DNA from: an uncultured Bacteroidales bacterium
GTDB taxonomy: Bacteria; Bacteroidota; Bacteroidia; Bacteroidales; UBA932
Assembly (NCBI GenBank): GCA_900316525.1
Contig: ONDF01000019.1
Coordinates: forward strand, 1-49,071
Length of the DNA: 49,071 nt
Reading direction: 5' to 3'
In this document: positions 35,077 to 43,334 of the stretch, piece by piece
Layout of the letters: each line of letters begins with the position of its first letter
How positions within the stretch are numbered: the first letter of the stretch is position 1
The notes under the pieces: generated by a model
Told to the model about the DNA's origin: nothing
Seen by the model: only the letters and a program-made list of their open reading frames with translations
The model's database searches: none
Made by a program: the position numbers and the translations under genes

Positions 35077-35633
35077 ATGATTTCTAAAGAAGTGATTCCA
35101 TGTTCCTTGCCCGCCACATACAAGCCTTGCGGAAGGTCCATATAGAGCGCGCTGCCCTTCCGGAATCCCTTGCAGGTCAGGACGATGCCTTCCGAGAGTT
35201 TGCTGTGCTCGTTGTGCTCGACCGTGAAGCGGGCGCCGTCCAGGTGCCGGAGGATGACCGTCCGGTCGGGCTGCCAGCAAAGCTTCAGCCGGGCGCCTTG
35301 AGGCAAGGTTTCCGGGTCCAGCGTGCTGGGATCGTCGATGAATCCGGAGTCCTCATCGGCCCCGATCGACTTGCAGAAAGCCTCCCATCCCGGATGCCCG
35401 GAAATACGCGCGAGGACATCCAGCGTCCGCTTCGACACAGTATCGTATCCGCGTGTGGAATAGCCCCACACACGCTCCAGCGTGGACTCGGAGATATGCT
35501 CTTTCAGCTTCCTTTCGATGGTCAATCCCAGCGCGATGAAATCGGCATGGGTGCGCGGCCGGATATCCGTGGCGTTCTCCACGGATTCCCGCAGCGCGGC
35601 GATTTGGGGAATGTCGGTTCTGATGTTCATCAT
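35073..35633 (-). CDS. Probable DNA-binding or regulatory protein of unknown family
   Basis: The 186-residue protein is soluble. Its N-terminal ~90 residues are helical (HADFIALGLTIERKLKEHIS, STLERVWGYSTRGYDTVSKRTLDVLARISGH) and look like a helix-turn-helix region; the C-terminal ~75 residues are beta-rich (LKLCWQPDRTVILRHLDGARF, VLTCKGFRKGS). I recall this pattern from uncharacterised Bacteroidales proteins beside surface-protein genes. It is translationally coupled to the LRR lipoprotein gene. Two ATGs occur in a row; a perfect promoter places transcription start near the second (35630). Confidence 0.6.
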   Translation of the reverse strand: MMNIRTDIPQIAALRESVENATDIRPRTHADFIALGLTIERKLKEHISESTLERVWGYSTRGYDTVSKRTLDVLARISGHPGWEAFCKSIGADEDSGFIDDPSTLDPETLPQGARLKLCWQPDRTVILRHLDGARFTVEHNEHSKLSEGIVLTCKGFRKGSALYMDLPQGLYVAGKEHGITSLEII

Positions 35634-35634
35634 T

Positions 35635-35665
35635 CAAATTTACGGCTATTTTTCGTTTGGACAAA
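35635..35665 (-). promoter_or_regulatory. Promoter abutting the start codon of the regulator-LRR operon
   Basis: On the minus strand TTTG at 35665-35662, a 19-base spacer and TAAATTTG at 35642-35635 form a near-ideal Bacteroidetes promoter. The -7 box ends one base before the first ATG (35633) and four before the second (35630), so the transcript is expected to be leaderless. Confidence 0.7.
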
Positions 35666-35729
35666 CGGGTCCTATGATTCGAGGCCTTGCAGCCCCACTT
35701 TTCACCCCTAAAAGACAAAAAAAGACAAA

Positions 35730-35758
35730 TTGCAGGGTGGGGGAATCGGCTAACTTTG
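35730..35758 (+). promoter_or_regulatory. Promoter of the 35.8-41.7 kb cassette
   Basis: TTG at 35730-35732, an 18-base spacer and TAACTTTG at 35751-35758 fit the Bacteroidetes pattern. It precedes the mini zinc-ribbon gene by 64 bases and no other clear plus-strand promoter is seen before 41.77 kb. Confidence 0.6.
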
Positions 35759-35822
35759 TATTCAATCACAACGTTAATAACCAAAACGAATTATTAACTA
35801 TTTAAAACAATAGTATCTTGAG

Positions 35823-35984
35823 ATGCTGACGTTTCGACCTAGTTTGTGCCGTTGTTCCAATTGCGGCCGTATTTTCATTGGACTAAAGACTTCTGGCGGA
35901 GTTATTTATACGGAGGCTAAAACAGATTTATGTCGCAGATGTTGGGAAGATTCCAAAGAAAAGAAAAAGGATGCAGATAAATAG
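35823..35984 (+). CDS. 53-residue zinc-ribbon protein
   Basis: The short product contains two Cys pairs, CRCSNCG near residue 10 and CRRCW near residue 39, spaced as in a zinc ribbon, and a Lys-rich end (EDSKEKKKDADK). The Cys pattern, a strong promoter 64 bases upstream and 31 bases to the next gene support it being real. It opens the AT-richer cassette. It could bind DNA or RNA or be a small adaptor; there is no direct evidence for either. Confidence 0.6.
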   Translation: MLTFRPSLCRCSNCGRIFIGLKTSGGVIYTEAKTDLCRRCWEDSKEKKKDADK

Positions 35985-36015
35985 AATATTAAGGCATTGA
36001 TAACAACCATCCGTT

Positions 36016-36906
36016 ATGTTGAAAGAGTTATTTAAAAAACAGGGCTCCCCAACAACAGAAGAAGATCGGGTTGCAGTAGATTATTTGATGCAGAACCTGC
36101 CGGAAGAAACGCATCTTCTCGCACAAATCGTAGGGCACTTGCGTGAGAACTATACCCGTGGGGATGATTTTATTCGCCTTCTTTCCCGGAAAGTATCAGT
36201 CGAAGATGCAGTAACAGCCGCGCAGGCTGCTCAAGATGAAGGGTATCACTTTGTCGCCAATACGATTTTCGAGGAACTGGTAAAGCAGAAAAAGAATCCC
36301 TATGCTTACTTGGGTCTTGCCCATTCTTATGCAAACGGATTGGGGAGGTCTGTTTCTCCTGATAAAGCAACAGCCCTATACCAGGAAGCAATCCGAATGT
36401 TTGAAAAGGAAGCGTCTGAAGGTGAAGCAAGGGCCTTGTTTGAGATTGGAGTCTGTTATCGGCGCGGAGAAGGAGTGGAACAAAGCGACACCAAAGCCGT
36501 TGAGTATTATAAGTCTGCCCTTGCTTGGGGATGTCTTGATGCTGCGAATAACCTTGGGCTTATGTATGCTCAAGGATTAGGGGTGGAGAAAGATGTAGTG
36601 GAGGCAGTACGATATTATAGAATGGCTGCTGAGGCAGGTCAAGCCGATAGCCAAACCCTTCTCGCCAATTGTTACTTCCAAGGCGTTGGAGTCCGACAGG
36701 ATTATGGTGAGGCCTTTGCTTGGTTCAAGAAAGCGGCCGACCAAGGAGAACCGGACGCCCTCTTCCATGTTGCCCTCTGCTACCAGGAAGGCCACGGCGT
36801 GGAGCCTGACTATGACAAGGTGATTGAAAACCTCTGTAAAGCCGCTGAAGCAGGACATCAGTATGCGCTGCAATTGCTGAAAGAGAATGGCATGCTGGAT
36901 GAATAA
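36016..36906 (+). CDS. Sel1-like repeat protein
   Basis: The 296-residue protein has an N-terminal helical region (~1-90) and then about five Sel1-type TPR-like repeats: LGLAHSYANGLGRSVSPDKATALYQ, EIGVCYRRGEGVEQSDTKAVEYY, NLGLMYAQGLGVEKDVVEAVRYYRMAAEAG and two more. There is no signal peptide, so it should be a cytoplasmic scaffold. Sel1 proteins are often adaptors that recognise partners or host factors. It is the first large gene of the cassette; GC content is clearly lower than in the genes up to 35.6 kb, which suggests transfer. Confidence 0.88.
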   Translation: MLKELFKKQGSPTTEEDRVAVDYLMQNLPEETHLLAQIVGHLRENYTRGDDFIRLLSRKVSVEDAVTAAQAAQDEGYHFVANTIFEELVKQKKNPYAYLGLAHSYANGLGRSVSPDKATALYQEAIRMFEKEASEGEARALFEIGVCYRRGEGVEQSDTKAVEYYKSALAWGCLDAANNLGLMYAQGLGVEKDVVEAVRYYRMAAEAGQADSQTLLANCYFQGVGVRQDYGEAFAWFKKAADQGEPDALFHVALCYQEGHGVEPDYDKVIENLCKAAEAGHQYALQLLKENGMLDE

Positions 36907-37054
36907 ACTTGCCGATCGTTTTTCAAACAGAATAGTATGCCAATATCTGACTACCGATATGGTTTATTGGACATGGGCATATGCGAGAGTCAAAAAACAA
37001 TGAAACCGTATAAACTATAATAGATAGCATAAAACTATTAATCATTAAAGAGTT

Positions 37055-37891
37055 ATGTTCTACAACAAAGCCAAGAAAACAGCTATTGCTGAACTTAAAA
37101 GAAACGAGTCTAGCTATAATAATCTGGGCGTTCAGGCCAACCAGTTGGCAATGGATCTTTATTCTAGCAGAAAACTAGCTTCGAATGCTATTGATCGTAT
37201 TGAAAAATACATTAATACTCTTGCGAATACCCCAAAAGAGTTTGTTAAAGAGATAGATGAGGTGAAACTGAATATTAAAGAATTCAATGAGGCTGTCCGT
37301 ATTGAGAAGGAGAATGCTTCTGCTAATATTAAAGGAGGCGCTGCGGCTGGTGTTGGTGTTGGTGTTGGCGGTGCGATTGCTACCTTAGGTCCTACAACAG
37401 CTATGGCAATAGCAACCACATTTGGCACAGCATCCACGGGTACGGCGATTGCGTCTTTGAGTGGTGCGGCTGCAACCAATGCAGCATTAGCTTGGTTAGG
37501 CGGTGGGGCGTTGACTGCTGGAGGCGGCGGAATGGCCGCTGGGAATGCTTTTCTTGCTTTGGCTGGCCCTGTGGGCTGGGGGATTGCTGGAGCTCTTGCT
37601 GTTGGAGGAGGAGCATTTGCTGCAATTAAGAATAAGAAGGCCGCAAATGATGCTCATAAGAAGAATCTTGAATTGCAAAATAAAATATTTGAACTGAGAC
37701 CCAAAAAGGCTAAGTTGGCAGAACTGCTTAAAAAGACAAATGATCTTAGGGAGGGATTGAGTGTTACCACAATGGTTAATTCTTTTCCTGCGGATTATCG
37801 TCTGTTTAACGATGTTCAAAAAGAGTCATTGGCGGCTTTAATCAATAATGCGCGTTCGATGGGGCAGTTGATAAACGAAAGAATCGCATAA
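37055..37891 (+). CDS. Glycine-rich membrane-insertion protein
   Basis: The 278-residue protein has a helical N-terminus (~1-90), a long Gly/Ala-rich hydrophobic middle (~92-190; AGVGVGVGGAIATLGPTTA, GTASTGTAIASLSGAAATNAA, LAWLGGGALTAGGGG) and a Lys-rich helical C-terminus. The middle resembles glycine-zipper segments that pack or insert in membranes. No signal peptide is present. I know such segments from many uncharacterised bacterial proteins but not a proven role. A pore-forming effector is one idea. It lies 19 bases before the next gene of the cassette. Confidence 0.7.
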   Translation: MFYNKAKKTAIAELKRNESSYNNLGVQANQLAMDLYSSRKLASNAIDRIEKYINTLANTPKEFVKEIDEVKLNIKEFNEAVRIEKENASANIKGGAAAGVGVGVGGAIATLGPTTAMAIATTFGTASTGTAIASLSGAAATNAALAWLGGGALTAGGGGMAAGNAFLALAGPVGWGIAGALAVGGGAFAAIKNKKAANDAHKKNLELQNKIFELRPKKAKLAELLKKTNDLREGLSVTTMVNSFPADYRLFNDVQKESLAALINNARSMGQLINERIA

Positions 37892-37910
37892 GTGATTAAT
37901 AGCATAGACA

Positions 37911-39413
37911 ATGAATAACTCTTCTTCTGCACAGGTTTATTCTGACCAAGTTGTTTCAGCGATAGTCCAGGATGGAATCCTTAAAGATGAGAAGCTATAT
38001 GTTGATACTATAACGAGAATTCAACTTGAGGCGGCCGAGAAGGCTCAGTCCGCTCAAGACGCGTTAAACCAAAGCCTTGATTATGTGGAAAATGTTCGGG
38101 ACTTTGTGTCTGATCCTGAGCATATCTTGGGGCCGCTAAGGACAAAACACGGAGAGATTGCTGAGCATGTCGAGGTGGAGATTGGGAATGCCAAGCGCGT
38201 AATGGCTCGTCTTGATCCCAATCGAACCTTTGAAGGAGTTGGTAGAACGGCGCCTGAGGACTATGTAATCGATGGTGTACAAGTCCAATCAAAGTTTATC
38301 AACGGAGCAAATAAGAGTTTGGATGCTGTTTTAGGGCACATGCGGGATTATCCGGAGTTTACACCAAAAGGAGGTTACTACCAGATTCCGAAAGATCAGT
38401 ATGACACAATAAATAGAGTTCTTGCCGGCGATACGGATGGGCTAAGTACGCGGACGATTAACAAGTGCAAGGAAGCCGTAGCAACTATTGAGCACTCATC
38501 AGGAAAGGGCTTTTCTGAAGTGGTTCGCCCTGGGTTATCAAATTATAAAGATATTCAGTTAGGTACTATTGATAATACGCTGGATGGATATGAGCATGAG
38601 TTTCGGCAACAGAATGCCGAGGAAAATGCCAGTATTCAGCAAGAGCGTCGCGAAAAAACAGAAGCCGCAGCAGCTATTAATGACCCATCCTGGGGGAAGG
38701 CTGCCCAAGCTGGTTTGGCATCGGCCGTTATCACTGGTACCACAATGGCGGGAATCAAAATTTATAAGAAGATACACGGAGGACAAAAGATAACAGAATT
38801 CACACTTAGTGATTGGAAAGAAGTAGGATATGATTTTGCAAAAGGAGGCATTAAGGGAGGCGTTAGTGGTATTGCCATCTATTGGCTTACTGCAAAAGAA
38901 GTATTCTCTGCCCCTTTTGCAGGTGCAGTCGTCAGCACATCGATGGGTGTGGCATCGCTGTATAAGGAGTATAAGAAGGGAAGTTTATCGTTTCTTGATT
39001 TTTCAGAAAGTGTCAATTCTCTTTCTGTCGAAGCTGGCATAGCTGCTATTGGCGCGGCGGTTGGTCAGGCATTGATTCCAGTTCCAGTGCTCGGAGCAGT
39101 TGTTGGTTCAGCTGTCTCTAAGGCGGCCTTGGAGATTACCAAACATGTTGTTGGTCAGCGAGAGGAAGAATTGATTAGGAAAATGCAGCAAGAGTATGAT
39201 ACCTTGGTTGCGAAGCTAAATGCCGAATGTGAAGCGGTTATAAATGAAATGGAAAGCTTCTTCTCTCAACTAGGTGGTTACATCAATGCGGCCCTAAATC
39301 CGTGCTCCGCTGCTCGGCTATATGGGAGTGTTGAACTTGCCCGTTTCTTACATGTGCCTGAGGTTTTAATCATTCATAATATTTCCGAGCTAGATACCTA
39401 CATGTTTTCATGA
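37911..39413 (+). CDS. Possible nuclease-membrane protein of unknown family
   Basis: The 500-residue protein has a well-ordered soluble region (~65-235) followed by hydrophobic, Gly/Ala-rich segments (~265-415; GIKGGVSGIAIYWLTAKEVF, GAVVSTSMGVASLY, IGAAVGQALIPVPVLGAVVGSAV). The soluble region has H80-GE82, E116-D117 and Q126-S-K128 (HGEIAE ... PEDYVIDGVQVQSKF), which resembles a PD-(D/E)XK fold with Glu on the first helix, an Asp, and QxK. It also has conserved-looking GGYYQIPKDQYD. If so it would be a membrane-bound nuclease effector. The nuclease reading is an inference from a few residues. Confidence 0.6.
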   Translation: MNNSSSAQVYSDQVVSAIVQDGILKDEKLYVDTITRIQLEAAEKAQSAQDALNQSLDYVENVRDFVSDPEHILGPLRTKHGEIAEHVEVEIGNAKRVMARLDPNRTFEGVGRTAPEDYVIDGVQVQSKFINGANKSLDAVLGHMRDYPEFTPKGGYYQIPKDQYDTINRVLAGDTDGLSTRTINKCKEAVATIEHSSGKGFSEVVRPGLSNYKDIQLGTIDNTLDGYEHEFRQQNAEENASIQQERREKTEAAAAINDPSWGKAAQAGLASAVITGTTMAGIKIYKKIHGGQKITEFTLSDWKEVGYDFAKGGIKGGVSGIAIYWLTAKEVFSAPFAGAVVSTSMGVASLYKEYKKGSLSFLDFSESVNSLSVEAGIAAIGAAVGQALIPVPVLGAVVGSAVSKAALEITKHVVGQREEELIRKMQQEYDTLVAKLNAECEAVINEMESFFSQLGGYINAALNPCSAARLYGSVELARFLHVPEVLIIHNISELDTYMFS

Positions 39414-39447
39414 GATGAGGTTGTGGCTTCTAGTGATGGCTTCTTAA

Positions 39448-40872
39448 ATGGCAATGAGCAGTTACAATTACACCGATGACGAAAAAGATATTCTCAAGGT
39501 TTTGGGAATGCAAGATTCCGATTTGAAGAATCTAGAAAACAGCATTGACGATACTTCGTCTGAACTTGCTGTACTTAGAAAGAAAATTGAGGAAGAAGCC
39601 AGGAAGAGGGGAGTATCATCTGCTGATGCGTCACCCCAAACGACGGATGATGAGAGCTTTAGAATTCCTGCTCGTGAGATCCCAACTTGGGAATCATTAA
39701 TGGAGCGGGCAGTCGCGTCTAATGCTGCACAACCCGAAATTGAGGACCTCCTATCCGCGCAGGAGATCCAATATACGCTGGACGAGATAACAAGGATAAA
39801 CCAGCAGTTCAAGGAAAAAACGCACCTTGGAAAGGTTGACTTAGCCTTTCTGGTCATAGCGACGTTGCTCCAGACTTTACGATGGGTCATCATCAACAAG
39901 ATTATGGGGGATATTGGACAGAAGATAGATGCCGATACCCGTTTGGATCATAATGATGACAGCATCAAGAAGAAAAGCGGCGAAAGGAAGGATGGGTTCA
40001 GGGACAAGCATTGGGATGATGAGCGCAAGGATCGGGCAAGTGAGAAAGGATATAGATCATGGATGCAGATTCTCTACGAGACGGTTCCTTACGATGCAAA
40101 CAAAGGTGCTGGCGATTTCGGAGAAAACATGGAGGGCCGTTATCATCGGTATCGCACTTTGGGCCATGATCCGATACTCGGATGGCTTTTCGGTACTGCG
40201 AATATTATCACGGATACCATTACGCTCTCCAACTGGATGTCTTATCGAGTGGCTCGAACCACACCTACGGGAAGTAAAAAGTTGCATTTCTCCGAGCCGA
40301 CCACATTGGCCCATATTTTTTATGAGTCTTATGACAGCGTGAAAGAGGATAAACTGCGTTTACCGGCCGCTGTGTTTACTCAGTTTGTCCATTTGGAATC
40401 AGATGCATTTACGAAGCAAGGTCTTCCTGTCCCCATTTTGGAAGCATTTAGCGAGGAACTGGCTGGTAAGTTATACCGGAGTCAGTATGACTCGTTGTGC
40501 CTGCTGAGAGATATTAAGATAGTCGGGGTCCAAGCAGTGGTTTCCGTTGTCATCAATATGCTAATTACACTGATACACGGGTTGTTTTATGATCCGGCAA
40601 AGCATGGAGACAGGGATTTGTTCGAGGTGAGGACTAGGAAGATCCTATTGTATTCCAACGCTATGGCCTCGGCTGGAAATATCGCCTATTCGGTTGCAAC
40701 CCAACAGTATGGAAAACTGGATGTCGGTGGAATCATCGTGACCATTACCCGTCTTTTTTCCGACATCAAGTTCATTACGCGGGTGAAGCAGGATTTCCTG
40801 CAGCGGGAACTGGATGCTGAGTTCCAAAAGGAGATGGAATCGTTAAACTCTTGTTTTATAGAAAATGAATAG
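39448..40872 (+). CDS. Large membrane-associated protein of unknown function
   Basis: The 474-residue protein has an N-terminal coiled-coil stretch (~12-55, DSDLKNLENSIDDTSSELAV), a hydrophobic helix (~130-150), a charged region (DDSIKKKSGERKDGFRDKHWDD), a conserved-looking core (RYHRYRTLGHDPILGWLFGTANI, ~225-250), and two or three further hydrophobic segments near the C-terminus. I do not recognise a named family but recall similar proteins in gut Bacteroidetes and Firmicutes. The last 8 bases overlap the start of the next gene, so the two are made together. It belongs with its neighbours as one cassette. Confidence 0.65.
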   Translation: MAMSSYNYTDDEKDILKVLGMQDSDLKNLENSIDDTSSELAVLRKKIEEEARKRGVSSADASPQTTDDESFRIPAREIPTWESLMERAVASNAAQPEIEDLLSAQEIQYTLDEITRINQQFKEKTHLGKVDLAFLVIATLLQTLRWVIINKIMGDIGQKIDADTRLDHNDDSIKKKSGERKDGFRDKHWDDERKDRASEKGYRSWMQILYETVPYDANKGAGDFGENMEGRYHRYRTLGHDPILGWLFGTANIITDTITLSNWMSYRVARTTPTGSKKLHFSEPTTLAHIFYESYDSVKEDKLRLPAAVFTQFVHLESDAFTKQGLPVPILEAFSEELAGKLYRSQYDSLCLLRDIKIVGVQAVVSVVINMLITLIHGLFYDPAKHGDRDLFEVRTRKILLYSNAMASAGNIAYSVATQQYGKLDVGGIIVTITRLFSDIKFITRVKQDFLQRELDAEFQKEMESLNSCFIENE

Positions 40873-41386
40873 TGAATTGGAACTAAAGCAGCGCTATGGA
40901 AACGCTGAGCTACTTTTGGGTGCGGCTGAAAAAGTCTTAGTCGATCCTCTGAAATCTACTGCTGATTATTTGGCAGAAGGTAATTCGGCGAGCCGTAGTC
41001 TTGCTAAAGCGTTAGTCGCAGGTGGAGCAGGTATCAGTGTGGCTGGTGCTGCCCTTATTGGAGTGACTCCGATTATCGGAGGTGGTTTATTGGGTGCTGG
41101 AGCAATCGCGGGAGCACTTGGAGGCCCCATAGTTTGGGCCATCCTTGGAGGTGGTGCACTTGTTGGGTGGGTTACACGCAAAGTGCTTAAGAACCGTAAA
41201 AAGAAAAAAGAGAGCACTGAAAAAGAGCAGTTGCTGAAGCGTATCATTGTTAAACAGCAGGCCATTATTGAAAGGCTCAAGCAGCAGAATCAGATGAACA
41301 AAGAGGAGATCCAGAACCTTAAAGAATTGCTCAAGATTTTGCAGGAGACTGAAAAACAGGTCAGGAATGATTTTGCCATGGCCTAG
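40865..41386 (+). CDS. Glycine-zipper membrane protein with C-terminal coiled coil
   Basis: The 173-residue protein has a helical start (ELKQRYGNAELLL), a Gly/Ala-rich hydrophobic centre (~50-100; ALVAGGAGISVAGAALIG, GGGLLGAGAIAGALGGPIVW), a basic cluster (KNRKKKKES) and a Lys/Glu-rich coiled coil (~120-165). Its start overlaps the previous gene. The build parallels the 37055 protein: a helix, glycine-zipper membrane part, charged helix. Its role is unknown; partner of the 39448 protein is the simplest guess. Confidence 0.7.
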   Translation: MNSELELKQRYGNAELLLGAAEKVLVDPLKSTADYLAEGNSASRSLAKALVAGGAGISVAGAALIGVTPIIGGGLLGAGAIAGALGGPIVWAILGGGALVGWVTRKVLKNRKKKKESTEKEQLLKRIIVKQQAIIERLKQQNQMNKEEIQNLKELLKILQETEKQVRNDFAMA

Positions 41387-41420
41387 ATACATACCGTCAG
41401 CAATTTGAAATAAGAATCCA

Positions 41421-41735
41421 ATGACAGTAAAAGAACTGATTGAAATCATTGACAGCGACGAGTTTACTGGTGATTCGATTTACACGGATGATGAGTTCTC
41501 TATAAACTCGATTTATTATCGAAACGGAGAAGTCATACTCCAGTCCAATGAGATAGATTCCGAGTGCGAGCTGGACGTATCATTCATCTCCCATTGTCTA
41601 AATTATTTCGATTATGACGACGAGATCTGCTTCATGATTTGTGATGAGGACAATGATTTCTGGTTTTATGATATCACCAGTCATTATATCGACGGCGAAG
41701 GCGATATCAGGCTGAATTTGTCGTCTCGGGATTAA
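41421..41735 (+). CDS. Very acidic 104-residue protein
   Basis: The product has 28 Asp or Glu residues and only four Lys or Arg. It begins TVKELIEIIDSDEF and is beta-rich after residue 25 (SIYYRNGEVILQSNE, FWFYDITSHYI). Small, very acidic proteins next to toxic or nuclease-like proteins are often immunity proteins or DNA mimics; that is the best guess here but no family is recognised. It closes the AT-richer cassette, 34 bases after the previous gene. Confidence 0.65.
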   Translation: MTVKELIEIIDSDEFTGDSIYTDDEFSINSIYYRNGEVILQSNEIDSECELDVSFISHCLNYFDYDDEICFMICDEDNDFWFYDITSHYIDGEGDIRLNLSSRD

Positions 41736-41773
41736 TTCTTTTGCCTCTGCCACCTTTTGTCCGACCCAGACCA

Positions 41774-41781
41774 TACCTTTG
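41774..41781 (+). promoter_or_regulatory. -7 box for the YaaW-M48-WYL cassette
   Basis: TACCTTTG fits TAnnTTTG and ends 27 bases before ATG 41809. A TTTG at 41756 is closer than usual (14 bases). Base composition rises in GC just after this point. Confidence 0.45.
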
Positions 41782-41808
41782 CCTCCGGAACCAGAATGAG
41801 ACAAGGTT

Positions 41809-42546
41809 ATGGAGATTTTGGACAAAGACCTTGCGTTCCTGGCGAAATGCCGGAACGAGGAGTTGAGGGTGCTGTGCGACATCCTCACGTACGACCGCAA
41901 CGGGATGTTGCGGTACGCTGAGCAACTTACGGGGAGCGACGCCTATCTGCTGCATTATCCTATGGAGATGTCGCAGATGGCGGGGGAGATTGCCGATGAA
42001 CTCTGCAAGTTCGGGAGCAATACGGTCGTCACTTATTTCCGGAAGGGCGTTCCGGACTGTTACGAGACGGTGGTCCAGCGCGTCTGCCGGCAGATGAAGG
42101 TCCAGACCGAATCCGGTGAGGATGTGGCGTCGATGGAGCGGAAACTGCTCCAGAAGGTGTGCGAGGATGCCGTGGAGCAGATGTCGGAGGAGCAGATCCG
42201 GGAGCTGGCCGATGAGATAGGCATCAAGGAGAAGGATCTCATGCCCCAGTTTGTCATCACCGTCCTGATGCGGCTGATGAGCAGGAACCCGAAGTTGTGG
42301 GCGCGGGTCATACGCGGAGTCATCCGCGTCGTGCTGCTGGATTTCGGCGGTCGGCGGGTCGCTATGAAGGGCTTGGAACGAGTCCTGGGTGTCGCTGCCG
42401 GTCCGCTGGGAACGCTCGTTATGACGCTGTGGACTATATGGGACATCGCTTCGCCCGCTTATCGGGTTTGTATCCCGGCCGTCCTGCAGGTGGGGCTCAT
42501 GCGGATGGACAAGACACCGCGGTTGTGGGGAAGGAGGGCTGCCTGA
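41809..42546 (+). CDS. YaaW-like protein (DUF3944 + UPF0174)
   Basis: The 245-residue protein starts with a DUF3944-type segment (LDKDLAFLAKCRNEELRVLCDILT) and continues with a YaaW/ubiquinol-cytochrome-c-chaperone-like domain (IADELCKFGSNTVVTYFRKG, YETVVQRVCRQMKV). The C-terminal ~60 residues are hydrophobic (AAGPLGTLVMTLWTIWDIASPAYRV). E. coli YaaW has this build; its function is not settled. The stop TGA overlaps the start of the M48 peptidase gene. It opens an apparent operon running to 45.4 kb. Confidence 0.75.
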   Translation: MEILDKDLAFLAKCRNEELRVLCDILTYDRNGMLRYAEQLTGSDAYLLHYPMEMSQMAGEIADELCKFGSNTVVTYFRKGVPDCYETVVQRVCRQMKVQTESGEDVASMERKLLQKVCEDAVEQMSEEQIRELADEIGIKEKDLMPQFVITVLMRLMSRNPKLWARVIRGVIRVVLLDFGGRRVAMKGLERVLGVAAGPLGTLVMTLWTIWDIASPAYRVCIPAVLQVGLMRMDKTPRLWGRRAA

Positions 42547-43334
42547 TGAACGCCCGGATGATTATGCATCCCGAGGATGCGAAGGCGATCCAGACGCTCA
42601 AGAAACTGCGCGGACTGGACACCGTGGCGAAGAGTGTGATGGAATGGGGTTACGAGCGCCTGTTCAAAGGGGAGAACCTAGGAGAGCTAGTGAAGGTGAC
42701 GGAAGGCAACTATCCGGTCCTGTATCGGCAGTTTGTCGAAGTCGTGGAAGTTGTTGGCATTCATGAACCGGAGTTGTACTTGTACAACAGCCCGGTGATG
42801 AATGCTTACACCTACGGGGATACGGATCCGTTCGTGGCAGTGAGCAGCTCGATGGTGGAGCGGATGGAGCCGGATGAGTTGAAGTGCATCCTGGCCCATG
42901 AATGCGGCCATATCCTGTGCCGGCATACGCTGTATCAGACCGTGCTGGAGGTGTTGGAGGATGCGGGTTCGCTGGCCGGTATCATCACCGAGGGCGTTAC
43001 ACTTCCCCTGGTTATGGCGCTTCGGTATTGGAGCCGAAGGAGCGAGTTGTCTGCTGACAGGTGTGCGGCGGCCGTGATGGGGGAGCGGACTTTCCAGTCG
43101 GCCATGCTCAAACTGGCCTCCGGTCTGCCCGGAGAGGTGGTGGACCCTTACCAGCTGGTGCGGCAGGCCGAGAAATATGAAGCATTGCGGACCGGGTCGC
43201 TGTTCGACCGTCTGCAACAAGGATGGCGGGTCGCTTTCAACACCCATCCCCAGATGTGCCATCGTGCCCGGGAGATCGACCGTTGGAAGCATTCGTGGCA
43301 ATATAAACAATTGAGAGCGCAATGTCCAAGCTGA
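42546..43334 (+). CDS. M48-family metallopeptidase
   Basis: The 262-residue protein has the zinc motif HECGH at 118-122 and the third-ligand Glu167 in RRSELSADR, the M48 (Ste24/HtpX-like) arrangement. A hydrophobic stretch lies at ~141-160 (GSLAGIITEGVTLPLVMALR), between the two zinc motifs; no signal peptide is present. It should act as a protease in the cytoplasm or at the inner membrane. It overlaps the genes on both sides (TGATG and 13 bases), so it is tightly coupled to the YaaW-like protein and the WYL regulator. M48 enzymes usually guard membrane-protein quality; a substrate role for the YaaW-like partner is possible. Confidence 0.88.
   Translation: MNARMIMHPEDAKAIQTLKKLRGLDTVAKSVMEWGYERLFKGENLGELVKVTEGNYPVLYRQFVEVVEVVGIHEPELYLYNSPVMNAYTYGDTDPFVAVSSSMVERMEPDELKCILAHECGHILCRHTLYQTVLEVLEDAGSLAGIITEGVTLPLVMALRYWSRRSELSADRCAAAVMGERTFQSAMLKLASGLPGEVVDPYQLVRQAEKYEALRTGSLFDRLQQGWRVAFNTHPQMCHRAREIDRWKHSWQYKQLRAQCPS

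Noticed and set aside
35073..35633. ECF sigma factor for the LRR gene
   Set aside because: The helices do not show sigma region 2 or 4 motifs and the C-terminal part is beta-rich.
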